This document shows positions 17,275 through 31,135 of a stretch of 64,000 nt of DNA, one piece after another. This DNA comes from Microbulbifer aggregans (GTDB lineage: Bacteria; Pseudomonadota; Gammaproteobacteria; Pseudomonadales; Cellvibrionaceae). The first letter of the stretch is position 1. Every line of letters begins with the position of its first letter. The translations under genes and the position numbers were made by a program. The notes under the pieces were generated by a model, which saw nothing but the letters and a program-made list of their open reading frames with translations, did not search any database and was not told the DNA's origin. The stretch is taken from assembly GCF_020524005.1 (NCBI RefSeq), contig NZ_JAIVKK010000010.1:62001-126000 (forward strand), in the 5' to 3' direction.

Positions 17275-18186
17275 TCAGTTAAGGTTGGGTGTCCGCAGGC
17301 GGTTTACCTGCTGGCGGGTGAATGTCAGAAGTGCGGAGGAGCCGGGGGTAACTTTGACCTCTGCTGGAATTGGCAGCAATAGCCAGTTCACCGACCAGTC
17401 CAGGGCGTCGCCCGCTGCCAAAGCCTGGGCGGCACTTTGTACCTCCAGCTCCAGGTAGGGCTTCTCCCCGCTGAGATACAGCTCGATATCACCTTCGCCT
17501 GTGGCCAAATTGTCGGTAGACACGTGCGGATAGATCTTCAGGTAGAGAAGGCCATCCACCGCGTAGGCAAGCCAGCCCTCGCTGCCATTGGCGATCACTT
17601 TGCCCTCGGTCAGTGTGCCGCCCCCGGACATTGGCAGCCACAGCACCTCGCTGTTATCCAGCTCGAAGTCCATCTGCCCGCGCACTGTCTTCACGGTTTC
17701 GCCATTGACCGGCGCAAATGCCAGCCCGCGGTTGGCGACACGGGTAATCTCCCAGGCGGCGATTTCGTGAAACGGCTGCTCGGCGATGATGCGGTAGTCG
17801 AGGCGCGTGTGGCCTTCCCCCTCAAGCACAATGGTTTTGGCAACTCTCGTTCCGGCACCGGCGGCGCTTTCCATGTGCAGGAAATTGTCACCGGATTGCT
17901 TTACCTGGTAGGGCGCCGAGTCGTGCTCGGCGACCGGTGGCCAGTTCCACAGTGCCTGAGGCGACAGCCAGAAGGTGGAGCCGAAGTTGTTCGCGTGGCG
18001 GTCTTCGAGCGCCAACAGGTCGGTATCAGCCAGGCGCAGTTCGGTAATGCGCCCGCCGTACTGAGGATCGACAGCGATAGAGAACTGCCCCTGCTGCAGG
18101 GTGATATCTTCAGCGTGCAGCGTGCTGCTGAGTGCCGCAGCGGCACTCAGCAGGGTGGACATTAGCAGTTTGCGGCAATGATTCAT
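17275..18186 (-). CDS. DUF4380 periplasmic protein (aldose-epimerase-like fold)
   Basis: The protein of about 303 residues has a signal peptide (LSSTLHAED) and a body typical of DUF4380: beta-rich, with DPQYGGRITELRL early, and FWLSPQALWNWPP. This resembles galactose-mutarotase supersandwich proteins and suggests carbohydrate binding. The ATG at 18186 is chosen since GGAG lies nine bases upstream; an ATG at 18201 has no such site. It follows a GH3 glycosidase by 52 bases on the same strand, with a sugar transporter upstream, so it likely takes part in sugar use. No enzymatic activity is known for the family. Confidence 0.78.
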   Translation of the reverse strand: MNHCRKLLMSTLLSAAAALSSTLHAEDITLQQGQFSIAVDPQYGGRITELRLADTDLLALEDRHANNFGSTFWLSPQALWNWPPVAEHDSAPYQVKQSGDNFLHMESAAGAGTRVAKTIVLEGEGHTRLDYRIIAEQPFHEIAAWEITRVANRGLAFAPVNGETVKTVRGQMDFELDNSEVLWLPMSGGGTLTEGKVIANGSEGWLAYAVDGLLYLKIYPHVSTDNLATGEGDIELYLSGEKPYLELEVQSAAQALAAGDALDWSVNWLLLPIPAEVKVTPGSSALLTFTRQQVNRLRTPNLN

Positions 18187-18238
18187 GGTTCCGGCTCCCA
18201 TGTGTATAGTTTCCTGACGCGCCGTGCTAACAGCTCAA

Positions 18239-20833
18239 TCAGCCTTCACAGCGTACGGCAGCGTCTTTGGCCGCGCCGGGCACGAACTTGATGTTGGCAA
18301 CCGACAGGCCGAGGGCGCCTTCACTGCGCAGGAACAGACCACTGGATAACTGGCTGAAATCGGCACCGGCCTTGGCGAAGCACTGCAGGTCGATGGAGAG
18401 TTCGGACCATTCGCCCGGCTGCAGTTCTGACAGAGATGCCTGTAGTGGTAACTCGCCCTGGCAGGCCTCGGAAGCGCAGCGCATACCGGCGAATACTGTT
18501 GCACTTGCCGCGCTGTCGAGGCGCACATCCATGGTCAGGGCCGCGTTTTCGTTCAGGTAGCGGCTCAGGTTTTGCGGCTTCTGGGTCTGCAGGGCCACGC
18601 TGCCTGCGCGCAGGCCTTTCCAGGTGATTTTGCGTGCGTCTTCCTGAGACAGCATGTCGATAGATGCGACGGTGATGTTGCCGTCGGCGGTGCTGGCCTG
18701 ATTGCCACTCACGACGATTGGGGCTTCCTGCTCTTCTGCAATCACCAGTTTCCAGGGCGCGCGCGGGCGGGAAACCATCAGCCAGGCGTCTTCCAGTTTG
18801 CCGTTCGCGTAGGACTCCCCATCTTCATTCAGGTTACTGGCGATATTACTGTGATCCTCAAAAGTGAGGCCGTAGCCGTAGCTGAACAGCGGTGCGTACT
18901 CGGCGTCATCGCGGTTGATCACGCTCTGGTGCACCTGGTCCGGCCAGCTGAAGGACAGGCGACCGGTGAAGTCATACTGCTTGTTGCCTTCGGCATCGGT
19001 CAGGATCACGTCGGCGATGCCGGCACCTTCCGAGCCCGGAAGCCAGGCGGCAACGAAGGCGTCAGACTGGTTGATCTCCTTGTTTACCCACAGCGGGCGG
19101 CCGGAGAGAAAAACGCTGACTACCGGAATGCCCTGGCTTTTCAGTTTCTGCAGCAGTTCCAGATCGTTTTTGCTGCCCAGCTGGTATTCGATGCTGGCGA
19201 GGTCGCCGTGCCATTCGGCATAGGGCTCTTCGCCAAATACCACGACGGCGACGTCGGGCTTCTGGCCATTGCTAAAGCTGTCCGCGTTGAAGTCGCCGTT
19301 CTCGCTCAGTACTACGTTGCCGCCGGCAGTCTGAACCGCCTGCTCAATGCCCTGGAAGATGGAGGTGGCGCCCGGGAAGTCTTCGGCCGTATTGCCGGTA
19401 CCCTGCCAGGAAATGGTCCAGCCGCCGCTCTGCTTGGAAATGTTGTCGGCGCCATCACCGGCCACCAGAATGTTCTGGCCCGGGTTCAGCGGCAGCAGGT
19501 TGTCGTTGTTTTTCAGCAGCACCAGGGATTTGCGCACCGCTTCACGGGCGATGGCGCGGTGCTCGGCATTACCCATGATGCCGGTCTGGCCGGCCAGCGG
19601 ACGGTCGCGCTCGAACAGGCCAGCGCGGATTTTTACCCGCAGGATACGGCTTACGGCATCGTCGATGCGGCTCATGGGAATTTCACCGCTTTGTGCCTGG
19701 GCCACGGTGTTGAGGTACAGCGCTTTCCAGTCGGACGGCACCATGAACATGTCGAGGCCGGCGTTGATGGATGCGGCACAGCTCTCTACGGTACAGCCGT
19801 CCACAAAGCGGTGGCCGTTCCAGTCGCCAACCACAAAGCCGTCGAAGCCGAGGCGGCCTTTCAGCACGTCGGTCAACAGGTATTTGTGGCCGTGCAGGCG
19901 TTCGCCGTTCCAGCTGTTGAAGGAGGCCATTACGGTCTGTACACCGGACTCCAGTGCGGTGAAATAACCACCGGAGTGGATTTCAGCCAGTTCTTTTTCG
20001 GTGACCTGGGTGTCGCCGCGGTCGATACCGCGTGTAGTGCCGCCATCGCCTACGAAGTGCTTGGCGGCGGAAACCAGGTGACGGCCGTCGAGGAACTGCT
20101 CGCTGGTTTTTTCGCCCTGGATGCCCTTGATCATTTCGCGGGCGTAGCTGGCAACGATCTCCGGATCTTCGGAATAGCTTTCAAAGGTGCGGCCCCAGCG
20201 GTCGTCGCGTACGACGGCGATGGTGGGGGCGAAGGTCCAGTCGATGCCGGTGACGGCTACTTCGCGGGCAGTGGCTTCACCGATACGGCGGATCAGTTCT
20301 GGATCGCGAGCCGCGCCCAGGCCGATATTGTGCGGGAACAGGGTCGCGCCAATCACGTTGTTGTGACCGTGTACGGCATCGCTGCCCCAGATGATCGGGA
20401 TGGCTACACCGCCATCGCTGGTATCCATGGAGGCGGCGAAGTAGTCGTCCGCCAACTGGCGCCAGTCGTCCGGGGTGGCGAACTTGTCGTTGTTGGGGAA
20501 GGTGCCGCCGCCATTCAGGATGGAGCCCAGGTGGTACTTCTTGACGTCTTCCGGGGTGACGAACTTGATCTCGGCCTGGATCATCTGGCCGACTTTTTCT
20601 TCCAGCGTCATCTGCGACAGCAGGTTGGCAATACGCTGTTCCAGCGCCGGATTCTTCGGCAGGGCCGGAGCCAGTTGCGGCCAGTTATCCAGTGAGCGGG
20701 CCTCGGCACCGGGCTGGGTCTGGTTGCTGGTATCGACCTGTTTGTCGGCGGGCTTTCCACAGCCGGCGAGCGCTGTGGTCAGAGCGATGCTCGCGGCCAG
20801 GCGTTTGACGATGATCCCGGTTGAAGACTTCAT
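18239..20833 (-). CDS. Glycoside hydrolase family 3 exo-beta-glucosidase-like lipoprotein
   Basis: The protein of about 864 residues has a lipoprotein signal ending TALAGC, a GH3 N-terminal barrel (about 50-400) with the nucleophile Asp337 in GFVVGDWNGH, a GH3 C-terminal domain (about 430-690) and a C-terminal beta-sandwich of about 170 residues (ExoP-like galactose-binding domain). GH3 enzymes of this layout remove glucose from beta-glucans at the non-reducing end. The start at 20833 is preferred over 20860: GGAG lies nine bases before the former. The enzyme sits beside DUF4380 and a sugar porter, as expected for uptake and breakdown of an oligosaccharide such as cellobiose or laminarin fragments. 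Confidence 0.92.
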   Translation of the reverse strand: MKSSTGIIVKRLAASIALTTALAGCGKPADKQVDTSNQTQPGAEARSLDNWPQLAPALPKNPALEQRIANLLSQMTLEEKVGQMIQAEIKFVTPEDVKKYHLGSILNGGGTFPNNDKFATPDDWRQLADDYFAASMDTSDGGVAIPIIWGSDAVHGHNNVIGATLFPHNIGLGAARDPELIRRIGEATAREVAVTGIDWTFAPTIAVVRDDRWGRTFESYSEDPEIVASYAREMIKGIQGEKTSEQFLDGRHLVSAAKHFVGDGGTTRGIDRGDTQVTEKELAEIHSGGYFTALESGVQTVMASFNSWNGERLHGHKYLLTDVLKGRLGFDGFVVGDWNGHRFVDGCTVESCAASINAGLDMFMVPSDWKALYLNTVAQAQSGEIPMSRIDDAVSRILRVKIRAGLFERDRPLAGQTGIMGNAEHRAIAREAVRKSLVLLKNNDNLLPLNPGQNILVAGDGADNISKQSGGWTISWQGTGNTAEDFPGATSIFQGIEQAVQTAGGNVVLSENGDFNADSFSNGQKPDVAVVVFGEEPYAEWHGDLASIEYQLGSKNDLELLQKLKSQGIPVVSVFLSGRPLWVNKEINQSDAFVAAWLPGSEGAGIADVILTDAEGNKQYDFTGRLSFSWPDQVHQSVINRDDAEYAPLFSYGYGLTFEDHSNIASNLNEDGESYANGKLEDAWLMVSRPRAPWKLVIAEEQEAPIVVSGNQASTADGNITVASIDMLSQEDARKITWKGLRAGSVALQTQKPQNLSRYLNENAALTMDVRLDSAASATVFAGMRCASEACQGELPLQASLSELQPGEWSELSIDLQCFAKAGADFSQLSSGLFLRSEGALGLSVANIKFVPGAAKDAAVRCEG

Positions 20834-21027
20834 GATGGCTCCGGTTGTTGTCTGTTTCATATTCGTTGTTTCGCAGCGAGGCGAAAAATGGCGCTGTGGT
20901 AAAAAAGCGCGGTGTTAAAAAAAGGCGCTCCCGTCGAAAGGGAAGGAGGGGAAACGCCCTAAAAAAGGTGTTTGTTCTGTCGTGTACAGAGAATGCCGCG
21001 TATAAAACGCCGGCTGCCTCCCTGCAG

Positions 21028-21051
21028 CCAAAAAGCCCACTTGGCGTGGGC
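21028..21051 (-). terminator. Terminator of the sugar-porter gene
   Basis: GCCCAC at 21035-21040 pairs with GTGGGC at 21046-21051; on the minus strand, T residues follow directly. It lies 17 bases past the stop of the MFS gene, so that gene and the GH3 gene may be separate transcripts. Confidence 0.75.
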
Positions 21052-21068
21052 CACAAGGTGAACTCGGT

Positions 21069-22526
21069 TCAGCCGCGCATATCTTCCAGCTCCATCCCCT
21101 TGGTTTCGTGTACCAGGTAGATCACAAAGGCGATGGAAAGCGCGGCAAACAGGGTGTAGATGCCGTAAGCACCCGCAAGCCCGATTCCCACCAGCATGAC
21201 GGGGAAGGTCATGGTGATGGCAAAGTTGGCGCCCCACTGGGCAAGCCCGGAAACGGCCAGGCCGGATCCGCGAATCTGGTTCGGGAACATTTCGCCGAGC
21301 ATGGTCCACATGGCCGGACCCCAGGAACCGTTGAAGAAAAAGACGTAAGCATTGGCGGCGATTAGGGCCAGCATGCCCATTTCCTGGGACAGTTGCAGTG
21401 AGCCCTGGGCATCCACGCTGGCGGTGGTAAAGGCGAAGGTCACCAGGGCGAGGGTGATCGCCATGCCGATGGATCCGACCAGCAGTATCGGTCTGCGACC
21501 GATGCGGTCCACCAGGGCCATGGTGATCAGGCATGCACCAATACTGACGCCGCCGGAAATGATGTTGATCAGCAGGGCATCGGCTTCGGAAAAACCAACT
21601 GCCTGCCAGAGTACGGCGCCGTAGTAGAACACCACATTGATGCCGACCAGTTGCTGGAATACGGCGAGGCCGATGCCGACCCAGACAATCTTGCGTACTC
21701 TGCCCAGCCCTTTTCCGCTGGTGTGGAGCAAATCCGACAGTTGTGGCTGGTGATCTCCGGCCACCGAGGCGCGGATGTGTTCCAGCTTTTCCTGGACCCG
21801 GGCTTCGCCATAGAGCTTACGCAGTACGTCTGTTGCGCGCTCGGTCTGTCTGGTGAGCACAAGATAGCGTGGGCTTTCCGGAATCAGCAGCAGTGCGACA
21901 AAAAACAGTACAGCGGGAATGATTTCGACCCAGAACATCCAGCGCCAGGCGCTGAAGCCCATCCACCACTCGTTCACTGCGGACCCGGCGGTTTTGGCGA
22001 GCCAGTAGTTGCTGATGAAGGCCACAAACAATCCGGTAATGATGGCCATCTGGTTAATAGTGGTGAGGCGTCCGCGCATGGCTGCCGGTGCTACCTCGCT
22101 GATATAGGCTGGCGACATAACGCTGGCTGCGCCGACCGCGAGCCCACCGAGTACGCGGTAAAACACAAACTCGGTTGAGGTCATGGCGATACCGGAACCC
22201 CAGGCGCTGACCACAAACAGCACCGCAGAGATCAGCAACAGCTGTTTACGCCCCCAGCGATCAGCGAGGCGGCCGGCGAAGAAGGCGCCCACCGCACAGC
22301 CGAGCAGCATGGAGGCCACATTGAAACCGGTACCGGCTGTATTGGAATTGAACGCCTGCTGTAATCCGGTCACGGTGCCGTTGATCACTCCGCTGTCGAA
22401 CCCGAACAAAAATCCGCCGATGGTGGCGACACTGCAAATCAGGATGACGAATAGGAGTGGGGGGGCGTCTTGTTGAAGCCGGGCCGAGCCCAGGCTGCCT
22501 TCGATGGGGTTCTCAATCGCTTGCAT
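21069..22526 (-). CDS. Sugar-porter MFS transporter (XylE/GalP-like)
   Basis: The 485-residue membrane protein has twelve predicted helices and the sugar-porter marks: GRLADRWGRK between helices 2 and 3, PESPRYL after helix 6, QQLVGINVVFYYG in helix 7, DRIGRRP and, near helix 10, WGPAMWTMLGEMFPNQIRG. Such carriers move monosaccharides with protons across the inner membrane. It is upstream of the GH3 and DUF4380 genes on the same strand, and a glucose or xylose product of the GH3 enzyme is a fair guess. It has its own terminator. Confidence 0.92.
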   Translation of the reverse strand: MQAIENPIEGSLGSARLQQDAPPLLFVILICSVATIGGFLFGFDSGVINGTVTGLQQAFNSNTAGTGFNVASMLLGCAVGAFFAGRLADRWGRKQLLLISAVLFVVSAWGSGIAMTSTEFVFYRVLGGLAVGAASVMSPAYISEVAPAAMRGRLTTINQMAIITGLFVAFISNYWLAKTAGSAVNEWWMGFSAWRWMFWVEIIPAVLFFVALLLIPESPRYLVLTRQTERATDVLRKLYGEARVQEKLEHIRASVAGDHQPQLSDLLHTSGKGLGRVRKIVWVGIGLAVFQQLVGINVVFYYGAVLWQAVGFSEADALLINIISGGVSIGACLITMALVDRIGRRPILLVGSIGMAITLALVTFAFTTASVDAQGSLQLSQEMGMLALIAANAYVFFFNGSWGPAMWTMLGEMFPNQIRGSGLAVSGLAQWGANFAITMTFPVMLVGIGLAGAYGIYTLFAALSIAFVIYLVHETKGMELEDMRG

Positions 22527-22855
22527 AAGATGACCTGCTTTTTATTGTTGTACTCGAATCTGTTGGCTCGAATACCGGAGTCCGTGTTGCGGGCCGGTAT
22601 CGCTGGATAATTCGGTGCCTTTTTGGACAGCCATCATGATGACGCGCGAGGTCAGTGAAAGCGTCCTACTTTAGGAAAATAAATAAAGTTGGACGCCGGC
22701 GCTGTCTCACTTTCCGCGGTTTCCCGCCTTATAGTGGGACGCCGGAGCAGTAAGGCTGGCGCTGGTTTGGGGGCGATATGGCAGTGGCTAGCGGCAGATT
22801 CCTGCCTCCCATCACAGGTATACTGGGCGGCCTGTTACCAGCCTGGATTTGAACC
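22527..22855. other. Divergent intergenic region between sugar porter and tilS
   Basis: This 329-bp stretch lies between the starts of two divergent genes, so promoters for both are expected in it. I could not fix a -35/-10 pair with 16-18 bp spacing, and no palindrome or gene-like frame with a ribosome-binding site was seen. Confidence 0.5.
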
Positions 22856-24154
22856 TTGGCAGCTGAAACCACCAAGCTCCGTGAAATGCTCCTGTCTGCT
22901 CTCCGGCGGAACCCGCCGGCAGGTGAGCTGTGGGTGGGGTATTCCGGAGGACTGGATTCGACAGTCTTGCTTCATTTATTGGCCGTAGAAAATGTTCCGC
23001 GTAGAGCTGTGTATGTGCACCATGGCCTGAGTGCGAATGCAGACTCCTGGCAATCGCATTGTGAGGCGCAGGCCCGCACTCTGGGAGTGCCATTCACGGC
23101 ACTTGCCGTGGAGGTGGCGCCGGAAGATGGTGGAGTGGAGCAGGCTGCGCGCAATGCCCGCTACCGTGCTTTCGCGGAAGTGATGTCGCCTGGCGATATG
23201 ATCCTGCTGGGACATCATGGCGATGACCAGGTGGAGACTTTCCTGCTGCGCCTGCTGCGCGGTGCCGGTGTTGTCGGTATGTCGTCAATGCGAGAGTTTC
23301 GGGAATTTGCTCCAGGACGTTCGTTGTTGCGGCCGTTACTTGGCTGCGCGCGCAGCACACTGGAAACCTACGCCCGTTCCCGGGGCTTGCAGTGGATTGA
23401 GGACGACAGCAATTCAGACCTGAAATTTGACCGTAATTACTTACGTAGTCATGTTGCCCCCGCATTGGCTGCGCGCTGGCCCGTGGTTTCCCTGGTTGGG
23501 CGAGCTGTGGATAACTTGCAGGAGTCTGCCGGGCTGCTTGAGGAAATCGCGCGGGAAGATTGCGCCAGCTGTGACCGCCGTAGCGAGCGGGTGGGGCAGA
23601 GCATCGACCTGGAGGCGCTGCTCGGGCTGACACTGGCGCGGCAAAAAAATCTGCTCAGGTTCTGGGTGCAGTCCCTGTGTGGGCATCCACCGGAGTCGGT
23701 CCAGCTCGAACAGGTCCTGAAGCAGCTAAGCGCAGCGGAAGACGCCACGCCGCAGATCACAGTCGCCGGCCTGGTAGCGAGAAGATTTCGCAATCGCGTG
23801 TTTCTGACACCACAATTGCAGCCTCAAGATGGGGGCCTGGTGCCCGGGAGTAGCTGGCAATGGGATGGTGCTTCCGACCTGAAATTACCGGGAGGCGGTG
23901 TTTTATCGCCTTCGCCAGGGTGGCCTGCGGCAGACTATCGGGTCTGCTTCCGGTCCGGCGGCGAGCGGGCGCAACCCCGCGCGCGACGGCATTCCCAGAC
24001 CTTGAAAAAACTGTTGCAGGAATACGCTCTCGAGCCCTGGTTGAGGGATTGTGTTCCTCTCGTTTATTGCAATGGCGAGTTGGTTGCGGTTGGCGACCTG
24101 TTCGTCACCTCGGAGGGGCCAGGGCAACCACCAAATTGGCGGTTTTTCGATTGA
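22856..24154 (+). CDS. tilS: tRNA(Ile)-lysidine synthetase
   Basis: TilS converts C34 of the AUA-reading tRNA-Ile2 to lysidine, using ATP and lysine, so that the tRNA reads AUA rather than AUG. The 432-residue protein has the PP-loop SGGLDS at residues 30-35, the VHHGLSANAD motif, and the C-terminal TilS domain ending with a region rich in Arg and aromatic residues (AQPRARRHSQTLKKLLQE). Length matches E. coli TilS. The listed start is a TTG; an ATG at 22886 is in frame, and neither has a clear ribosome-binding site. It is followed by pyrG. Confidence 0.92.
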   Translation: MAAETTKLREMLLSALRRNPPAGELWVGYSGGLDSTVLLHLLAVENVPRRAVYVHHGLSANADSWQSHCEAQARTLGVPFTALAVEVAPEDGGVEQAARNARYRAFAEVMSPGDMILLGHHGDDQVETFLLRLLRGAGVVGMSSMREFREFAPGRSLLRPLLGCARSTLETYARSRGLQWIEDDSNSDLKFDRNYLRSHVAPALAARWPVVSLVGRAVDNLQESAGLLEEIAREDCASCDRRSERVGQSIDLEALLGLTLARQKNLLRFWVQSLCGHPPESVQLEQVLKQLSAAEDATPQITVAGLVARRFRNRVFLTPQLQPQDGGLVPGSSWQWDGASDLKLPGGGVLSPSPGWPAADYRVCFRSGGERAQPRARRHSQTLKKLLQEYALEPWLRDCVPLVYCNGELVAVGDLFVTSEGPGQPPNWRFFD

Positions 24155-24266
24155 GCAGAAAACTGCTTTCTGGTAGTCTGGCGTCCCATCTCAAAGGCAC
24201 TAGGTTGCGCGGCTTCGCGCCCCTGAGCCAGTCCCGCACGCCCGTACTCGTCGGGCATTCAACTGA

Positions 24267-26843
<2,577 letters not shown>

Positions 26844-26872
26844 CCTGGCGAGCGACACGTCTAATAAGCTAG

Positions 26873-28255
<1,383 letters not shown>

Positions 28256-28321
28256 GAACTGAAGCCCGGTAAACTGGCTGAATCTCGCTTCGTAGCTCAC
28301 GCTCCAAAGCGAAAGCTCTGA

Positions 28322-28418
28322 TACCGGTGGCCCTTCCCGGGACCGTATGCGGCCAGGACGGCCGCATCCGAGTCCCCATGGATGGGTTCACGGCGTGTCC
28401 CGGGAAGGGCCACCGGTA
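28322..28418 (-). repeat. Dispersed structured intergenic repeat, copy A
   Basis: A perfect 22-bp inverted repeat (28322-28343 with 28397-28418) encloses an inner hairpin, ATGCGGCC at 28347-28354 with GGCCGCAT at 28360-28367. In reverse orientation the connecting segment reads ACGCCGTGAACCC, then CATCC and TGGGG, as in copy C at 41140. The outer arm sequence (GGCCCTTCCCGGGAC part) differs from the other copies but pairs fully. It lies between eno and ftsB. Confidence 0.85.
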
Positions 28419-28481
28419 GCAGGGCTGCCACGGACTCGTTGTCGTGCGCAGTACCACCAAAGCCAGAAGAGAACACAAGAA

Positions 28482-28784
28482 ATGAAATGGCTGCTGGCAA
28501 TCCTCACTGTCATGCTTTTAGTCACCCAGTACCGAATCTGGGTAGGCGAGGGCAGTTTTGCGGAAGTGACGCGACTGGAGCGGCAGCTCAGCGAGCAGCA
28601 GCAGAAAAATGCTGCATTGGAGCGGGAAAATCGCCAGCTCCTGCGGGAAGTCCGTAGCCTCAAAGAAGGCACCGACGGCGTAGAAGCCAAAGCCCGCTAT
28701 GACCTCGGCCTTATTAAAGAAGGCGAAACCCTGTTTATTTTTCTCGACCCAGACGAACAGAACTCACCGCGGGAAAAAGAATGA
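28482..28784 (+). CDS. ftsB: Cell division protein FtsB
   Basis: FtsB is a small bitopic protein that, with FtsL and FtsQ, forms the central divisome subcomplex and helps activate septal peptidoglycan synthesis. The 100-residue product has a short cytoplasmic start (MKW), one membrane helix (about 4-18) and a periplasmic coiled coil (about 28-66, with heptads rich in Leu, Glu and Gln). The C-terminal part ARYDLGLIKEGETLF is the usual FtsB motif. The frame is open further upstream through the repeat, but the ATG at 28482 fits the family length. It overlaps ispD by four bases (ATGA). Confidence 0.92.
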   Translation: MKWLLAILTVMLLVTQYRIWVGEGSFAEVTRLERQLSEQQQKNAALERENRQLLREVRSLKEGTDGVEAKARYDLGLIKEGETLFIFLDPDEQNSPREKE

Positions 28785-29524
28785 CCGCCGTTAACGCGCG
28801 TGCCGTCGAGCCCTACTGGGTGGTAGTCCCTGCCGCCGGCTCCGGAAAACGCATGGGCGCCGACAAGCCCAAACAGTACCTGCCGCTTCTCGGCAAACCC
28901 CTGATCGTCCACACCCTGCAAAACATCCTCAGCTGGCCCGGCCTGGCCGGAATAGTTGTCGCCATTGCAGCCGACGACAGCGAATTCAAAGCATTGCCTC
29001 AAGCCGCAGATCCCCGTATCCACACCGTCATCGGCGGGGCCGAGCGGGCAGACTCTGTACTCGCGGCCCTCGAATACCTGAGCAATCGCGCCGTACCGGA
29101 AACCAGCGTGCTCGTGCACGACGCCGCCCGCCCGCTCGTCGCCAAAGGCGATATCGAAAAACTCATAGGTCCTGAATCGGCCGCTATTGCCCTGCTGGCC
29201 CAGCCCGCCAGTGACACCGTAAAGCGTGCGACCACTGAACATGGCGTGGCTGTCGTGACAGAAACGCTGCCCCGGGACCAGATCTGGCTCGCGCAAACCC
29301 CGCAAAAAGCACCCCTGCAGCTACTCAAAGACAGCCTGCAATCCGGGCTGCGGGAAAACCCGACGGCCATAACCGATGAAGCGAGTGCACTGGAACTCGC
29401 CGGTTACCGCCCGCAACTTATGGCCGCGTGCCGCACCAACTTCAAAATTACCCAGCCTGCAGACCTGCTGCTGGCGGAAGCGCTGCTACAACAGCAGCGG
29501 ACCCAACAAGGCGAACCGTCATGA
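28781..29524 (+). CDS. ispD: 2-C-methyl-D-erythritol 4-phosphate cytidylyltransferase
   Basis: IspD is the third enzyme of the MEP isoprenoid pathway; it transfers CMP from CTP to MEP. The 247-residue protein has the nucleotide-binding loop [10 protein letters not shown] at residues 17-26, then KPKQYLPL, and [10 protein letters not shown]. It overlaps ftsB upstream and ispF downstream by four bases each (ATGA), so the three are translated in a coupled operon. Length is slightly above the E. coli enzyme because of about ten extra N-terminal residues. Confidence 0.96.
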   Translation: MTAVNARAVEPYWVVVPAAGSGKRMGADKPKQYLPLLGKPLIVHTLQNILSWPGLAGIVVAIAADDSEFKALPQAADPRIHTVIGGAERADSVLAALEYLSNRAVPETSVLVHDAARPLVAKGDIEKLIGPESAAIALLAQPASDTVKRATTEHGVAVVTETLPRDQIWLAQTPQKAPLQLLKDSLQSGLRENPTAITDEASALELAGYRPQLMAACRTNFKITQPADLLLAEALLQQQRTQQGEPS

Positions 29525-30006
29525 ACATTCGAATCGGTCAGGGGATCGATGTCCACGCATTTGGCCCCGGGGATCACGTCATCCTCGGTGGCGTAAAGAT
29601 TCCACATGAGCAGGGCCTGGTCGCCCATTCCGACGGTGATGTGCTGCTGCACGCACTCTCCGATGCACTGCTCGGTGCCCTGGCGCTGGGCGATATCGGC
29701 AAACACTTCCCGGATACCGATGCCGCCTACGCCGGCGCAGACAGTCGCGCCTTGCTGCGACATGTCGTCGGACTGATTCATCAGCACGGTTACCGACTGA
29801 TCAACGCCGACGCCACGCTGATTGCTCAATCGCCAAAGATGGCACCTCATATCGACCTGATGCGTGCGAATATAGCCGCAGACTGTCAGGTAGAGAGCAG
29901 TGCGATCAGCGTTAAAGCCACTACCAGCGAAAAGCTGGGCTTTACCGGCCGCAAAGAAGGCATCGCCGCGCAGGCGGTTGTCCTGCTGGAATCCATTCAT
30001 GGTTGA
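29521..30006 (+). CDS. ispF: 2-C-methyl-D-erythritol 2,4-cyclodiphosphate synthase
   Basis: IspF closes the cyclic diphosphate of the MEP pathway with release of CMP. The 161-residue protein begins [14 protein letters not shown], with metal ligands Asp10 and His12 and the third ligand His44 in [11 protein letters not shown]. The family's [14 protein letters not shown] motif is near the C-terminus. The frame is open upstream, but the family start and the four-base overlap with ispD fix 29521. Its end overlaps the start of truD by eight bases. Confidence 0.96.
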   Translation: MNIRIGQGIDVHAFGPGDHVILGGVKIPHEQGLVAHSDGDVLLHALSDALLGALALGDIGKHFPDTDAAYAGADSRALLRHVVGLIHQHGYRLINADATLIAQSPKMAPHIDLMRANIAADCQVESSAISVKATTSEKLGFTGRKEGIAAQAVVLLESIHG

Positions 30007-31003
30007 AGTCATGGCTGATGATACTGGGCGTCAATGGGATCTGGACTGGCCACGGGCATTGGGTGGTGCCGCCATAAAGGGCGATTTCCGCACTGAGCCG
30101 GAAGACTTCATCGTTGATGAGCTCGCCGCGCCAATGGCCGGAGAAGGGGAGCACGTCTATCTGCAGATCCGCAAGCGCGGCGCCAACACCGGCTATGTGG
30201 CCCAACAACTGGCACAGTTGGCAGGTGTGCAGAACAACGATGTCGGTTTTTTCGGCCTGAAAGACCGGCATGCGGTCACTACCCAATGGTTCAGCGTTTG
30301 GCTGGCGCAGAAGCCCGAGCCGGACTGGTCGCAGATCGAAAGTGACGAAGTGACCCTGCTGCAGAGCTATCGTGGCCAGCGAAAATTGCGCCGTGGCGAG
30401 CACAGCGGTAACCGCTTTCAAATCCGCCTGCGCAATATTCAGGGTGATCGCGATGCGGCCGAAGCCGTCCTGGCTCGAGTAGCCAGCGGTGTACCCAATT
30501 ATTTCGGTGAACAGCGCTTCGGTCACAATGGCGGAAACCTCGATTTGGTAGAACGTATTCTGGCCGAACAGGCCGCCGGCAAGCGCAAGCGTCTTCCGCG
30601 GAGCCAGAAAAGTTTTGCCATATCTGCCGCCCGCAGCTGGCTGTTCAATCAGGTGCTGGCTTCTCGAATAAAGGCTGGGAACTGGCAGGAAGTGCTCGAA
30701 GGGGAGCCGGATACTTCACCCAGCGGCCCCTTGTGGGGAAGAGGGCGCAACGCCGCGACTGCTGAACAGCTGGGACTGGAAGAAGAAGCCATGCTGCCCT
30801 GGCGCAATTGGCGTGACTGGCTGGAGCATTGCGGTCTCAGTCAGGAACGTCGAGACCTGATATTACGCCCCGAGGGGTTCAGTTTTGAGTGGTCGGGGGA
30901 TGACCTGAAGCTGGCCTTCGCGCTACCTCCGGGCACGTTTGCCACCGCGCTGCTGCGCGAAATAGCAGAACTGGCCAACCTGGCCGATCGCACAATAAAA
31001 TAA
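29999..31003 (+). CDS. truD: tRNA pseudouridine(13) synthase
   Basis: TruD makes pseudouridine at position 13 of tRNA-Glu. The 334-residue protein has the catalytic Asp89 in [11 protein letters not shown], then the insertion domain and the [14 protein letters not shown] motif. It starts inside the end of ispF (ATG 29999); a second ATG at 30011 is possible and would shorten it by four residues. In related genomes, truD is followed by surE and then pcm. Here the next gene is pcm after 132 bases and no surE is seen. Confidence 0.95.
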   Translation: MVEVMADDTGRQWDLDWPRALGGAAIKGDFRTEPEDFIVDELAAPMAGEGEHVYLQIRKRGANTGYVAQQLAQLAGVQNNDVGFFGLKDRHAVTTQWFSVWLAQKPEPDWSQIESDEVTLLQSYRGQRKLRRGEHSGNRFQIRLRNIQGDRDAAEAVLARVASGVPNYFGEQRFGHNGGNLDLVERILAEQAAGKRKRLPRSQKSFAISAARSWLFNQVLASRIKAGNWQEVLEGEPDTSPSGPLWGRGRNAATAEQLGLEEEAMLPWRNWRDWLEHCGLSQERRDLILRPEGFSFEWSGDDLKLAFALPPGTFATALLREIAELANLADRTIK

Positions 31004-31135
31004 ACGACAACAATTGTGACCGGCGACGCAGACGTGCGCCCGGTCAGGTGCCAGCCAAACATGGTAAGTGCTGGCGAACCGCTTGCAGGGAGACACGTCG
31101 TCCTTATGGATCGATTGAGACACGAAGGGCTGGGA

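Noticed and set aside
18572..20695. A 707-codon open frame on the plus strand across the GH3 gene
   Set aside because: It is antisense to a complete GH3 enzyme with all motifs; long antisense frames are common in GC-rich genes and this one has no domain or ribosome-binding site.
28347..28481. N-terminal extension of FtsB through the inverted repeat
   Set aside because: It would be encoded by the repeat and would put 45 residues before the membrane helix, which FtsB does not have.
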